Positions 49,834 through 58,898 of a DNA stretch of 64,000 bases are shown piece by piece. The stretch is taken from positions 1 through 64,000 of the forward strand of contig CAVQBC010000001.1 in the NCBI GenBank assembly GCA_963710665.1. The letters run 5' to 3'. Made by a program: the position numbers and the translations under genes. Within the stretch, counting starts at the first letter, position 1; each line of letters opens with the position of its first letter. The stretch comes from CAVQBC01 sp963710665. Lineage in GTDB: Bacteria; Actinomycetota; Thermoleophilia; Solirubrobacterales; Solirubrobacteraceae. The notes under the pieces are model-generated. The model worked only from the letters and a program-made list of their open reading frames with translations. It had not been told where the DNA came from and did no database searches.

Positions 49834-49870
49834 CCCCCAAGGGGGAGTGAAGAACCCCCCAAGGGGGGGG
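49834..49870 (+). promoter_or_regulatory. Tandem CCCCCAAGGGGG hairpins before fabD
   Basis: CCCCC-AA-GGGGG (49834-49845) and a longer CCCCCC-AA-GGGGGGGG (49855-49870) follow each other in the 82-nt gap between the response regulator and fabD. They could be a terminator pair, an anti-terminator switch or a protein-binding site for the fatty-acid operon. Runs like these are also prone to sequencing error. Confidence 0.45.
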
Positions 49871-49902
49871 TCACCGAATGGGGCCCCGTGTGTATCTGGG
49901 GC

Positions 49903-50787
49903 ATGGCAGGCAGCCTCCAAGGCGTGACCGGCACGCCCGATCCGACCGCTCCGGCCCTCTTGTTCCCTGGCCAGGGGAGTCACACACCCGGTATGCGCGA
50001 CGCCGTGCGGGAGCGTTCCCCCGAGCTGCTCGAGCGCTGCCTCGAGCTCGTCGGCGAGGACCCCTTCGCGCGCGTCACCGAGAGCACCCGCTTCGCCCAG
50101 CCCGCGATCTTCTGCGCGAGCCTCGCCGGGCTGGACGCCTACGACGGACCCGCCCCTCGCGCGGGCGCCGGGCATTCGCTCGGCGAGCTCGCCGCGCTCG
50201 TCGGCGCGGGCGTGTTCACGCCCATGGGCGCGCTCGAGCTCGTGGTGCTGCGCGGCCGGCTGATGGCCGAGGCCGACGACCGCGGGTCGATGCTCGCGCT
50301 GGTCGGCGGCTCCGACGAGGACGTCGAGGCGATCGCGGGCGCGACCGGCCTCACCGTCGCCAACGACAACTCGCAGGGGCAGGTCGTGCTCTCCGGCCTG
50401 CGCGACGACCTCGAGGAGGCCGGCCGGGTCGCCAAGGAGCGCGGCGTCCGCGCGATCCCGCTCGACGTCGCGGGCGCGTTCCACTCGCCGCTGATGGCAC
50501 CGGCGACCGAGCCGTTCGCCGAGGCGCTCGCGGCTGCGACCGTCAACGAGCCCCGCTTCCCCGTCTACTCGTGCGCGAGCGCGGCGCCGTTCACCGACGT
50601 GCGCGCGGAGCTTGCCGCCGCGCTGACCTCGCCCGTGCGCTGGCGGGAGACGATGCTCGCGATGCACGCCGACGGCGCCCAGCGCTTCGTCGAGGTCGGG
50701 CCGGGCAAGGTGCTCACCAAGCTCGCGCGCCGGATCGTCCCGGACGCCGCCGTCGAGACCGTGAAGGTCGAGGCCGCCCATGCCTGA
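49903..50787 (+). CDS. fabD: Malonyl-CoA:ACP transacylase
   Basis: It loads malonyl groups on the acyl carrier protein. ALLFPGQGSHTPGM is the family start, GAGHSLGELAALVGAGVF contains the nucleophile Ser, and AFHSPLM the catalytic His. QGQVVLSG and EVGPGKVLTKLARRI are further typical segments. The 294 residues are usual. ATG 49903 is used; GTG 49924 is an alternative closer to the domain. It opens the FAS II operon and overlaps fabH by 8 bp. Confidence 0.93.
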   Translation: MAGSLQGVTGTPDPTAPALLFPGQGSHTPGMRDAVRERSPELLERCLELVGEDPFARVTESTRFAQPAIFCASLAGLDAYDGPAPRAGAGHSLGELAALVGAGVFTPMGALELVVLRGRLMAEADDRGSMLALVGGSDEDVEAIAGATGLTVANDNSQGQVVLSGLRDDLEEAGRVAKERGVRAIPLDVAGAFHSPLMAPATEPFAEALAAATVNEPRFPVYSCASAAPFTDVRAELAAALTSPVRWRETMLAMHADGAQRFVEVGPGKVLTKLARRIVPDAAVETVKVEAAHA

Positions 50788-51796
50788 CGCCGCGCTGCCG
50801 CCGATCACGACGCCGCTCGCGGCGCTCACCGGCGACTACCCGCCCGCGAAGCCCCGCGTCGCGAGCGTGCTCGGGCTGGGCCACCAGCTGCCCCCGGAGG
50901 TCCTGCCGAACGGGCCGATCGCCGAGCGCGTCGGCATCGACGACGACTGGATCGTGAAGCGCACCGGCATCCACACGCGCCGCCGCGCCGCCGACGACGA
51001 CCGCCTCTCGGACCTCGCCGTCGCGGCCGCGCGGAAGGCGATGGGCGATGCCGGCGTCTCCCCTGAGGAGCTCGACCTCGTGCTCGTCGCGACCATGACC
51101 CCGGATGAGATCTGCCCCAACACCGCGCCGCTCGTCGCCCACGCCCTGGGCGCCGAGAGCGCCGCGGCGATCGACGTCGGCGCGGCCTGCTCGGGCTGGC
51201 TGTCGGCGCTGCAGCTCGGCGCCGGGCAGATCGAGACCGGCCGCGCGCAGACGGCGCTCGTGGTCGGCGCCGAGGTCCTGACCCGGCTGACCAACTGGGA
51301 CGACCGCAAGACCGCGGCGCTGTTCGGCGACGGCGCGGGCGCCGTCGTCCTCGGCGCCGACGGCGAGGGCGCCGTGGGGCCGATCATCCTGCGCGCCGAC
51401 GGCTCGCTGGCCGAGGCGATCGTCGCCACCCACGAGGAGCGCTTCCTGCGCATGGACGGCCACTCGACGTTCCAGGCCGCGGTGAAGGTGCTCACCGAGT
51501 CGACCAAGGAGGCGTGCCGCCTGGCCGGCCGCCGGCTCGACGACATCGACCTCTTCGTCTACCACCAGGCCAACGGCCGCATCCTGCGCGCGGTGGCCGA
51601 GCGGCTCGACGTGCCGCCCGCCCGCGTCGCCGACTACATCGGCGAGACCGGCAACACCTCGGCCGCGAGCATCCCGTTGACGTTGTCGCTCGCGCGTGAA
51701 GACGGGCGGCTGCGCGCCGGCCACCAGGTGCTGGTCGGCGCCGTCGGCGGCGGCTTCACCTGGGGCGCGGGCGTCATCGAGTGGGGGCTGCCTTGA
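50780..51796 (+). CDS. fabH: 3-oxoacyl-ACP synthase III
   Basis: It starts each fatty acid chain by condensing an acyl-CoA with malonyl-ACP. The triad is visible: Cys in IDVGAACSGWLSALQL, His in LFVYHQANGRIL and Asn in IGETGNTSAASIPL. WIVKRTGIHTRR is the typical start of the fold. 338 residues include an N-terminal extension of about 25 residues. The stop overlaps the TTG of fabG by 4 bp. Confidence 0.93.
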   Translation: MPDAALPPITTPLAALTGDYPPAKPRVASVLGLGHQLPPEVLPNGPIAERVGIDDDWIVKRTGIHTRRRAADDDRLSDLAVAAARKAMGDAGVSPEELDLVLVATMTPDEICPNTAPLVAHALGAESAAAIDVGAACSGWLSALQLGAGQIETGRAQTALVVGAEVLTRLTNWDDRKTAALFGDGAGAVVLGADGEGAVGPIILRADGSLAEAIVATHEERFLRMDGHSTFQAAVKVLTESTKEACRLAGRRLDDIDLFVYHQANGRILRAVAERLDVPPARVADYIGETGNTSAASIPLTLSLAREDGRLRAGHQVLVGAVGGGFTWGAGVIEWGLP

Positions 51797-52527
51797 GCAC
51801 GAGGCCGGACTCCGCCGTGGCGCTCGTGACGGGCGCCTCCAAGGGCATCGGCGCCGCGATCGCGCAGGCGCTTGCCGCCGACGGCTGGCTCGTGGGCGTC
51901 AACTACCGCTCCGACGAGGCGGGCGCGAAGCGCACCGTCGACGCGATCGAGGAGGCGGGCGGCCGCGCCCTGGCGGTGCAGTACGACGTCACCGACGGCG
52001 CCCCCGACGAGCTCTTCGAGCGCCTCGAGTCCGAGCTCGGCCCGGTGCTGGCGCTGGTCAACAACGCCGGCGTGCGCGCCGACGGCCTCGCCGTCCAGCT
52101 CGACGACGACGACTGGTCGACGGTCATCGACACGAACCTCACCGCCGCCTTCCGCCTCACCCGGCGCGCCGTGCGCCCGATGCTGCGCGCGCGCTTCGGC
52201 CGCGTGGTCAACCTCGCCTCGATCGTCGGCCCGCGCGCCAACGCGGGCCAGGCCAACTACGCCGCCGCCAAGGCCGGGCTGATCGGGATGACCAAGACCG
52301 TCGCCGCCGAGGTGGCCCGCCGCGGCGTGACCGTCAACGCGGTGGCCCCGGGCTTCATCGAGACCGAGATGACCGCCGACCTCCCGGACGAGATCACCGA
52401 TCGCATCCCCGCGCGCCGGATCGGCAAGCCGGAGGAGGTCGCCGCCGCCGTGCGCTTCCTCGCCTCCGACGACGCCGGCTACGTCACCGGCACGACGCTG
52501 TTCGTCGACGGCGGCATGTCCGCCTGA
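51793..52527 (+). CDS. fabG: 3-oxoacyl-ACP reductase
   Basis: A classical short-chain dehydrogenase: VALVTGASKGIGAAIAQAL (NADP-binding), LVNNAGVRADGLAVQL, and the catalytic set Ser in VVNLASIVGPRANA, Tyr and Lys in QANYAAAKAGLIGMTK. FVDGGMSA is the usual end. It reduces the 3-oxoacyl-ACP made by FabH and FabF. TTG 51793 forms a TTGA overlap with fabH; GTG 51781 would add four residues. Confidence 0.92.
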   Translation: MSTRPDSAVALVTGASKGIGAAIAQALAADGWLVGVNYRSDEAGAKRTVDAIEEAGGRALAVQYDVTDGAPDELFERLESELGPVLALVNNAGVRADGLAVQLDDDDWSTVIDTNLTAAFRLTRRAVRPMLRARFGRVVNLASIVGPRANAGQANYAAAKAGLIGMTKTVAAEVARRGVTVNAVAPGFIETEMTADLPDEITDRIPARRIGKPEEVAAAVRFLASDDAGYVTGTTLFVDGGMSA

Positions 52528-52571
52528 GCCTTCCCCCCGCCCACCGAGAACCGACAAGGAGCGCACGCCCT

Positions 52572-52816
52572 ATGCCCACCGCAGTCACCCCCGAGGCCGT
52601 CGAGAAGACCGTCAAGGACGCCCTCGTCCAGTTCGGCCCCGAGGCCGACCAGATCACCCGCGACGCCACGTTCGAGGACCTCGACATCGACTCGCTGGAC
52701 CTCGCCGAGCTGTCGCAGATCATCGAGGACGAGTACGGCGTCCAGCTCAAGGGCGACGACGTCGCGAAGATCAAGACCGTCGGCGACGCCGTCGACCTGG
52801 TGGTGAGCCGCGCGGC

Positions 52817-52820
<4 letters not shown>
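52572..52820 (+). CDS. acpP: Acyl carrier protein
   Basis: An 82-residue acidic protein with the phosphopantetheine site LDIDSLDLAELSQIIEDEYG (Ser of DSL). It carries the growing chain in fatty acid synthesis. AAGGAG 12 nt upstream and the position between fabG and fabF confirm it. The stop overlaps the fabF ATG (ATGA). Confidence 0.93.
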
Positions 52821-54012
<1,192 letters not shown>

Positions 54013-54016
<4 letters not shown>

Positions 54017-55464
54017 GCATCGCGCTCCCCCCCGACACCCAGGATCGGCTGTCACCGCTCGAGCGCCTCGAGGCGCTCTGCGACGCCGGATCGCTGGTGC
54101 TCCTGCGCTCCGACGTGCGCTCCGCGCGCATGGGCGAGAAGTCCCGCGCCGGCGACGGCGTGATCGCCGGCCACGGCCGCGTCGACGGGCGCCCGGTGTT
54201 CTGCTACGCGCAGGACCCGTCCTACCTCGGCGGCTCGCTCGGCGAGCAGCACGCCGACTCGATCGTCAAGGTCCTGCGCCTGGCCGGCCGGGCCGGGGCG
54301 CCGGTCGTGGGCTTCATCGAGTCCGGCGGCGCGCGCATGCAGGAGGGCCTCGCGGCGCTGGCCGGGTACGCGCGCATCTTCCGCGAGCACGTCGAGCTGT
54401 CGGGCAAGGTCCCCCAGATCTCGGTGATCTGCGGCGCGAGCGCGGGCGGCGGCTCCTATTCCCCGGCGCTCACCGACTTCGTCGTGATGACCGAGCGGGC
54501 GACGATGTTCCTCACCGGTCCCGCCGTCGTGCGCGAGGTCATGGGCGAGGACGTCACCGCCGCCGGGCTGGGCGGCACCGGCGTCCACGACCGCAACGGC
54601 GTCGCGCACTTCGTGGCCGGGGGCGACGCGGACGCGGCCCTGCTGGTGCGCGACCTGATCGACCACCTGCCCCAGCACTCCGGCGAGCCCGCGCCGCGCT
54701 GGCGCGCCGTGAGCCCGCCCGGCTACCCGCCCGAGAGCGTCGTGCCGGCCGATGAGCGCAAGGTCTACGACGTGCGCGACGTCGTGCGCAGCATCGTCGA
54801 CGGCGGGCGCCTGCTCGAGTGGGCGCCGCGGTGGGCGCGCAACATGGTGTGCGGCTTCGCCCGCCTCGACGGCCGCACGGTCGGCGTGGTGGCCAACCAG
54901 CCCCGCTACCTCGGCGGGGTGCTGTGCGCGGAGTCGGCGTCCAAGGCGGCGCGCTTCGTGCGCACCTGCAACGCCTTCGGGCTGCCGCTGGTCGTGCTGG
55001 TCGACACCCCCGGCTTCCTGCCCGGCACCAAGCAGGAGCAGGGCGGCGTGATCCGTCACGGCGCCAAGCTCGTGCACGCGTTCGCCGAGGCGAGCGTGCC
55101 GAAGGTCACGGTGGTGCTGCGCAAGGCGTTCGGCGGCGCCTTCATCGCGATGAACTCGCGCGACCTCGGCGCCGACTACACGTTCGCCTGGCCGCAGGCC
55201 CAGCTCGGCGTCATGGGCGCCAAGCAGGCGGTGGGGATCGTGAACCGGCGCGAGATCGAGGCCGCCGCGGACCCCGACGCCGTGCGCGACGAGCTCGCCG
55301 CCGACTACGCGGCGGAGCACCTCTCGGCGGGCGTCGCGTCCGCCGAGGGCTACATCGACGAGGTGGTCGTCCCCGCGGAGACGCGGCGGCGGCTGATCGA
55401 TGCCCTGTCCACGCTCGAGGGAGTCGGAGCGCCCGCCGAGCAGACCCGGAACATCCCACTCTGA
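54013..55464 (+). CDS. Acyl-CoA carboxylase carboxyltransferase (AccD/PccB-type)
   Basis: A 483-residue biotin-dependent carboxyltransferase with both crotonase-like halves: VVGFIESGGARMQEGLAALA and GASAGGGSYSPALTDFVVM in the first, LVVLVDTPGFLPGTKQEQGG and LRKAFGGAFIAMNSRDLGAD in the second. It makes malonyl-CoA or a related acyl-CoA for this operon. Its partner biotin carboxylase is not in the window. It overlaps fabF by 4 bp and the MaoC gene by one base. Confidence 0.9.
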
Positions 55465-55976
55465 TGCCTACCAAGACGACCGAGCAGCTCGACTGGTCCG
55501 CCTCCTTCGACGACCTCGAGGAGGGCCAGTCCTTCACCACGCGCGGGCGCACCGTCACGGAGGCCGACGTGGTCGGCTTCGCGGCGCTGACCGGGGACTG
55601 GCACCCGCAGCACACCGACGCCGAGTGGTCGGCGGCCGGCGCCTTCGGCGAGCGGATCGCGCACGGGATGCTCGTGATCTCCTTCGCCGCCGGGCTCGTC
55701 CCCTTCGATCCCGACCGCGTGATGGCCCTGCGGCGCGTCGGGGACTGCGTGTTCAAGCGCCCGGTGCGCTTCGGCGACACCATGCGCGTGACCGGCAAGG
55801 TGGCCGAGGCCAAGCCGATCGACGAGTCCGCCGGGCTCGTCACGCTCACCTGGACCGTGACCAATCAGGAGGACAGGGCGGTCTGCCGGGCGCGAGTCGA
55901 GGTAGTCTGGCGTCGCGACGGCGAGTCTGCGGACGGGCCGGGCGACGACGGCGGCTTCACCCCGATTCCGCTTTGA
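55464..55976 (+). CDS. MaoC-like hot-dog dehydratase
   Basis: 170 residues with the hydratase motif TGDWHPQHTDAEWSAAGAFG and ERIAHGML, where the Asp and His are catalytic. RVGDCVFKRPVRFGDTMRV is the usual C-terminal strand pair. In this place it could serve as the 3-hydroxyacyl-ACP dehydratase of the cycle, since no fabZ or fabA is seen in the operon. That is an inference. An acidic Asp-rich tail of 20 residues ends it. Confidence 0.82.
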   Translation: MPTKTTEQLDWSASFDDLEEGQSFTTRGRTVTEADVVGFAALTGDWHPQHTDAEWSAAGAFGERIAHGMLVISFAAGLVPFDPDRVMALRRVGDCVFKRPVRFGDTMRVTGKVAEAKPIDESAGLVTLTWTVTNQEDRAVCRARVEVVWRRDGESADGPGDDGGFTPIPL

Positions 55977-56037
55977 TCGATCGCACCGGCTCGGCCGTAG
56001 CGGCGCCGCCGCCACGGTCACACGACGCTTGGGTGCG

Positions 56038-56841
56038 ATGCTGAACGACAAGAAGCTGCTCATCACGGGCGTCATCACGCGCGACTCGATCGCGTGGGAG
56101 GTCGCCCGCCAGGCCCAGGAGGCGGGGGCCGAGATCGTCCTGACCGGGTTCGGCCGGGCCAAGCGGCTCACCGACCGCGCGGCGAAGCAGCTCGGGGAGG
56201 GCGTCGAGGTGCTCGAGCTCGACGTCAACCGCCCCGAGGACCTCGAGGCGGTGGCCGCCGCGCTGCAGGAGCGCTGGGGCCGCGTCGACGGCGTGCTGCA
56301 CTCGATCGCCTTCGCCCCCGAGGACGCGCTCGGCGGGCGCTTCCTCGACACGCCGCCGGAGAGCGCCGCCGCCGCCTTCCAGACCAGCGCGTTCTCGCTG
56401 AAGGCGCTCTCGACCGCGATGCTGCCGCTGATGAAGGACGGCGGGAGCGTCGTCGGCATGGACTTCGACGCCCAGGTGGCGTGGCCGGTATACGACTGGA
56501 TGGGCGTGGCGAAGGCCGCGCTCGAGGCGGTCTCGCGCTACCTGGCGCGCGACCTCGGGCCGCGCGGCGTGCGCGTGAACCTCGTCTCGGCCGGGCCGCT
56601 CGGCACGATCGCCGCCCGCGGCATCCCCGGGTTCGAGCATCTCAGCGGCATGTGGTCCAAGCAGGCGCCGCTGGGGTGGGACCCCGAGGACACGGCGCCG
56701 GTCGCATCCGCGGTGTGCTTCCTGCTGAGCGACCACAGCCGGGCGATCACGGGGGAGATCCTCCACGTCGACGGCGGCTTCCACGCGATGGGCACGGCGC
56801 CCGCCGAGTCGATCGAGACCGCCGAGGCGGCCGCGCAGTGA
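56038..56841 (+). CDS. fabI: Enoyl-ACP reductase, InhA/FabI type
   Basis: It performs the last reduction of each elongation round. KLLITGVITRDSIAWEVA is the NADH-binding start of this family, and the Tyr and Lys of the active site lie in WPVYDWMGVAKAALEAV. GMDFDAQVAWP is close to InhA, as is HVDGGFHAMGT at the end. 267 residues from ATG 56038; TTG 56029 is an alternative. The reductase that follows overlaps by 4 bp (GTGA). Confidence 0.92.
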   Translation: MLNDKKLLITGVITRDSIAWEVARQAQEAGAEIVLTGFGRAKRLTDRAAKQLGEGVEVLELDVNRPEDLEAVAAALQERWGRVDGVLHSIAFAPEDALGGRFLDTPPESAAAAFQTSAFSLKALSTAMLPLMKDGGSVVGMDFDAQVAWPVYDWMGVAKAALEAVSRYLARDLGPRGVRVNLVSAGPLGTIAARGIPGFEHLSGMWSKQAPLGWDPEDTAPVASAVCFLLSDHSRAITGEILHVDGGFHAMGTAPAESIETAEAAAQ

Positions 56842-57935
56842 GTCGCCGGGTCGTCTTCCTCACCGGCGCGACCGGGTTCCTCGGCATGGAGGTGCTCGTA
56901 CGCCTGCTCGAGCGCCCGGACACCGAGGTGCGCGCGCTCGTGCGCGCGGACGACCGCGAGGGCGCGGAGGCGCGCCTCGACGACGTGCTGGCGACGCTGT
57001 GGAACGACCCGGCGCCCTACCGCGAGCGCGTGCGCGCGGTGCCCGGCGAGCTGACCAGCCCGGGCCTCGGCATCGAGGCGGGCGAGCGCGCGGCGCTGGC
57101 CGCCGAGCTCGACGCGGTCCTGCACTGCGCCGCCTCGATCTCCTTCTCGCTGCCGCTCGACGAAGCGCGCGCGATCAACGTCGACGGCACGCGCCGGGTG
57201 ATCGACCTCGCCCGCGAGGCGCCCGGCCTCGAGCGCTTCCTGCACGTCTCGACCGCCTACGTGGCCGGCCTGCGCGGCGGGCGCTTCCGCGAGCGCCAGC
57301 TCGACGCCGGCCAGCGCTTCCGCAACACCTACGAGCAGACCAAGTGGGAGTCCGAGCACCTCGTGGCGGACGCCGGCGACCTGGCGCCGTGCATCGTGCG
57401 GCCGTCGATCGTCGTCGGCGAGTCCGACTCCGGCTGGACGCCCGCCTTCAATGTCCTGTACTGGCCGTTGCGGGCGTTCTCGCGCGGGCTCTTCGACCAG
57501 GTGCCCGCGCGCCTGGAGGCCCACATCGACGTCGTCCCGGTCGACTACGTCGCCGACGGCATCGTCCACCTGCTCGACCGCGACGACGCCGGCGTGCTGG
57601 GCCTCGTCTCCGGCGACGAGGCGCTGCGCGCCCACGAGCTCATGGACCTCGCCTGCGGGCACTTCGACCGCGAGCGGCCACTCGTCGTGGAGCCCGGCAA
57701 CTCGGCGGGCGCGTCCGCCGACGAGCACGGCGCCGTCTACCTGCCCTACTTCGACATGGACGTGATCTTCGACGACGGCCGCGCCCGCGGGCTGCTGGCG
57801 CCCGCCGGGATCCGCCCGCCGCTGCTCAGCGAGTACTTCGCGACGCTGATGGACTACGCCGAGCTCGCCCGCTGGGGCAAGAACGGCATCACCCGCGAGG
57901 AGGCCCGGGAGGGACTCGAGGTGCTGGCGGCCTGA
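56838..57935 (+). CDS. NAD(P)-binding reductase, fatty-acyl/thioester reductase-like
   Basis: An extended short-chain dehydrogenase: VVFLTGATGFLGMEVLVRLL (cofactor), AVLHCAASISFSLPLDEARAI, FLHVSTAYVAGL and the catalytic YEQTKWESE. CIVRPSIVVGES and VVPVDYVADGIVHLLD resemble the male-sterility/thioester-reductase (NAD_binding_4) group, which makes fatty aldehydes or alcohols from acyl thioesters. The 365 residues are the last gene of the FAS operon, so its substrate is probably a newly made acyl chain. The direction is inferred. Confidence 0.78.
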   Translation: MSRRVVFLTGATGFLGMEVLVRLLERPDTEVRALVRADDREGAEARLDDVLATLWNDPAPYRERVRAVPGELTSPGLGIEAGERAALAAELDAVLHCAASISFSLPLDEARAINVDGTRRVIDLAREAPGLERFLHVSTAYVAGLRGGRFRERQLDAGQRFRNTYEQTKWESEHLVADAGDLAPCIVRPSIVVGESDSGWTPAFNVLYWPLRAFSRGLFDQVPARLEAHIDVVPVDYVADGIVHLLDRDDAGVLGLVSGDEALRAHELMDLACGHFDRERPLVVEPGNSAGASADEHGAVYLPYFDMDVIFDDGRARGLLAPAGIRPPLLSEYFATLMDYAELARWGKNGITREEAREGLEVLAA

Positions 57936-58013
57936 GCCGCGCGCGGGGCCGGCTCGCCGGCGACCTGCTGGACACACGGTGGCGAGCCCGTGGCTCGCCC
58001 ACCGTCCTGCCCA

Positions 58014-58032
58014 GGGGTCGCGGAGCGACCCC
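58014..58032. terminator. Hairpin between convergent genes
   Basis: GGGGTCGC-GGA-GCGACCCC, an 8-bp perfect stem touching the stop of the nuclease gene. A second imperfect hairpin (about 57975-58006) lies just upstream. Together they should end transcription from both sides. Confidence 0.55.
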
Positions 58033-58829
58033 TATCCAGGACGCTGCGGTTCGAGGTCGGCCTCGAGCGCGGAGTGGTCGGAGAGGTCCGCCTCGCGCCA
58101 GGCGTGGTGGTAGCGGGCCGCCACGGGACGCAGGTGCTCCGAGGCGAAGAGGTGGTCGAGCCGCCAGCCTCCGCCGTGACCGGCGATGCGCCGGAACGTC
58201 CAGCTCGGCTCGCGCCGCGCGTAGCCGTGGAGGACGCGGAAGGCGTCGGCGTAGCCGAGGTGGCGCAGTCCGGGCACGACCCCGAGCTCGGCGTGGTCCC
58301 ACTCGTCCCCGCGCTCTGGGCGGAGGCGCTCTCGCGAGTCGCGCGCGAAGGAGACCACCGTGCCGTCGGGGTGCTCGCGGCGCGGCGTGTTGAGGTCGCC
58401 GCAGACGACCCGCGGCCCCTCGGCCCCGGCGCCCGCCCGGATCGCGGCGAGCGTCTGTGGCTTCACCCAGCCGTTGGCGGCGTTGGGGACGTGGATCGTG
58501 TCGACACGGACACCATCCACGCGCGCGGCGAGTGCGGTCTCGGGCCACGGCACTTCGAGCGGCGGCCCGGCGTCCGCGAGCGGCGTGCGGGCCGCGAGCA
58601 GGACGCCGGTGCGGCGGCGCGAGGCGGGGAGGCGGCCGGGATCGGCACCGGCCAGGCTGCAGCGCGAGTGCGGGAGCCCGATCGTCGCGAGCGCGGCGGC
58701 CCACATCGGCGCGGTGCGGGTGGACACTTCCTGCAACGCCACGACGTCGGGCTCGCGCTCGGCCAATGCCGTCGCCTGCTCCGCGAGCCGCGTGACGCGG
58801 CGGTTGACGTTCCAGGTGATGACGCGCAC
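58032..58829 (-). CDS. Endonuclease/exonuclease/phosphatase (EEP) family protein
   Basis: A 265-residue protein with the EEP fold: VITWNVNRRVTRLAEQ, PDVVALQEVSTRT (metal Glu), VVCGDLNTPRRE (Asp-x-Asn) and WRLDHLFASEHL ... EADLSDHSALEADL (terminal Asp-His pair). It may be a DNA repair endonuclease or a phosphodiesterase. The metal-site residues are all present. The GTG start lacks an obvious Shine-Dalgarno. The gene is divergent from the GH15 gene. Confidence 0.82.
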   Translation of the reverse strand: MRVITWNVNRRVTRLAEQATALAEREPDVVALQEVSTRTAPMWAAALATIGLPHSRCSLAGADPGRLPASRRRTGVLLAARTPLADAGPPLEVPWPETALAARVDGVRVDTIHVPNAANGWVKPQTLAAIRAGAGAEGPRVVCGDLNTPRREHPDGTVVSFARDSRERLRPERGDEWDHAELGVVPGLRHLGYADAFRVLHGYARREPSWTFRRIAGHGGGWRLDHLFASEHLRPVAARYHHAWREADLSDHSALEADLEPQRPG

Positions 58830-58898
58830 GAGACGAGCGTGGCAGAGGCCGCGCCGGGGTATGGCGCGAGCTGTCGTCCTGGAGTCGGGAGGGGAAGC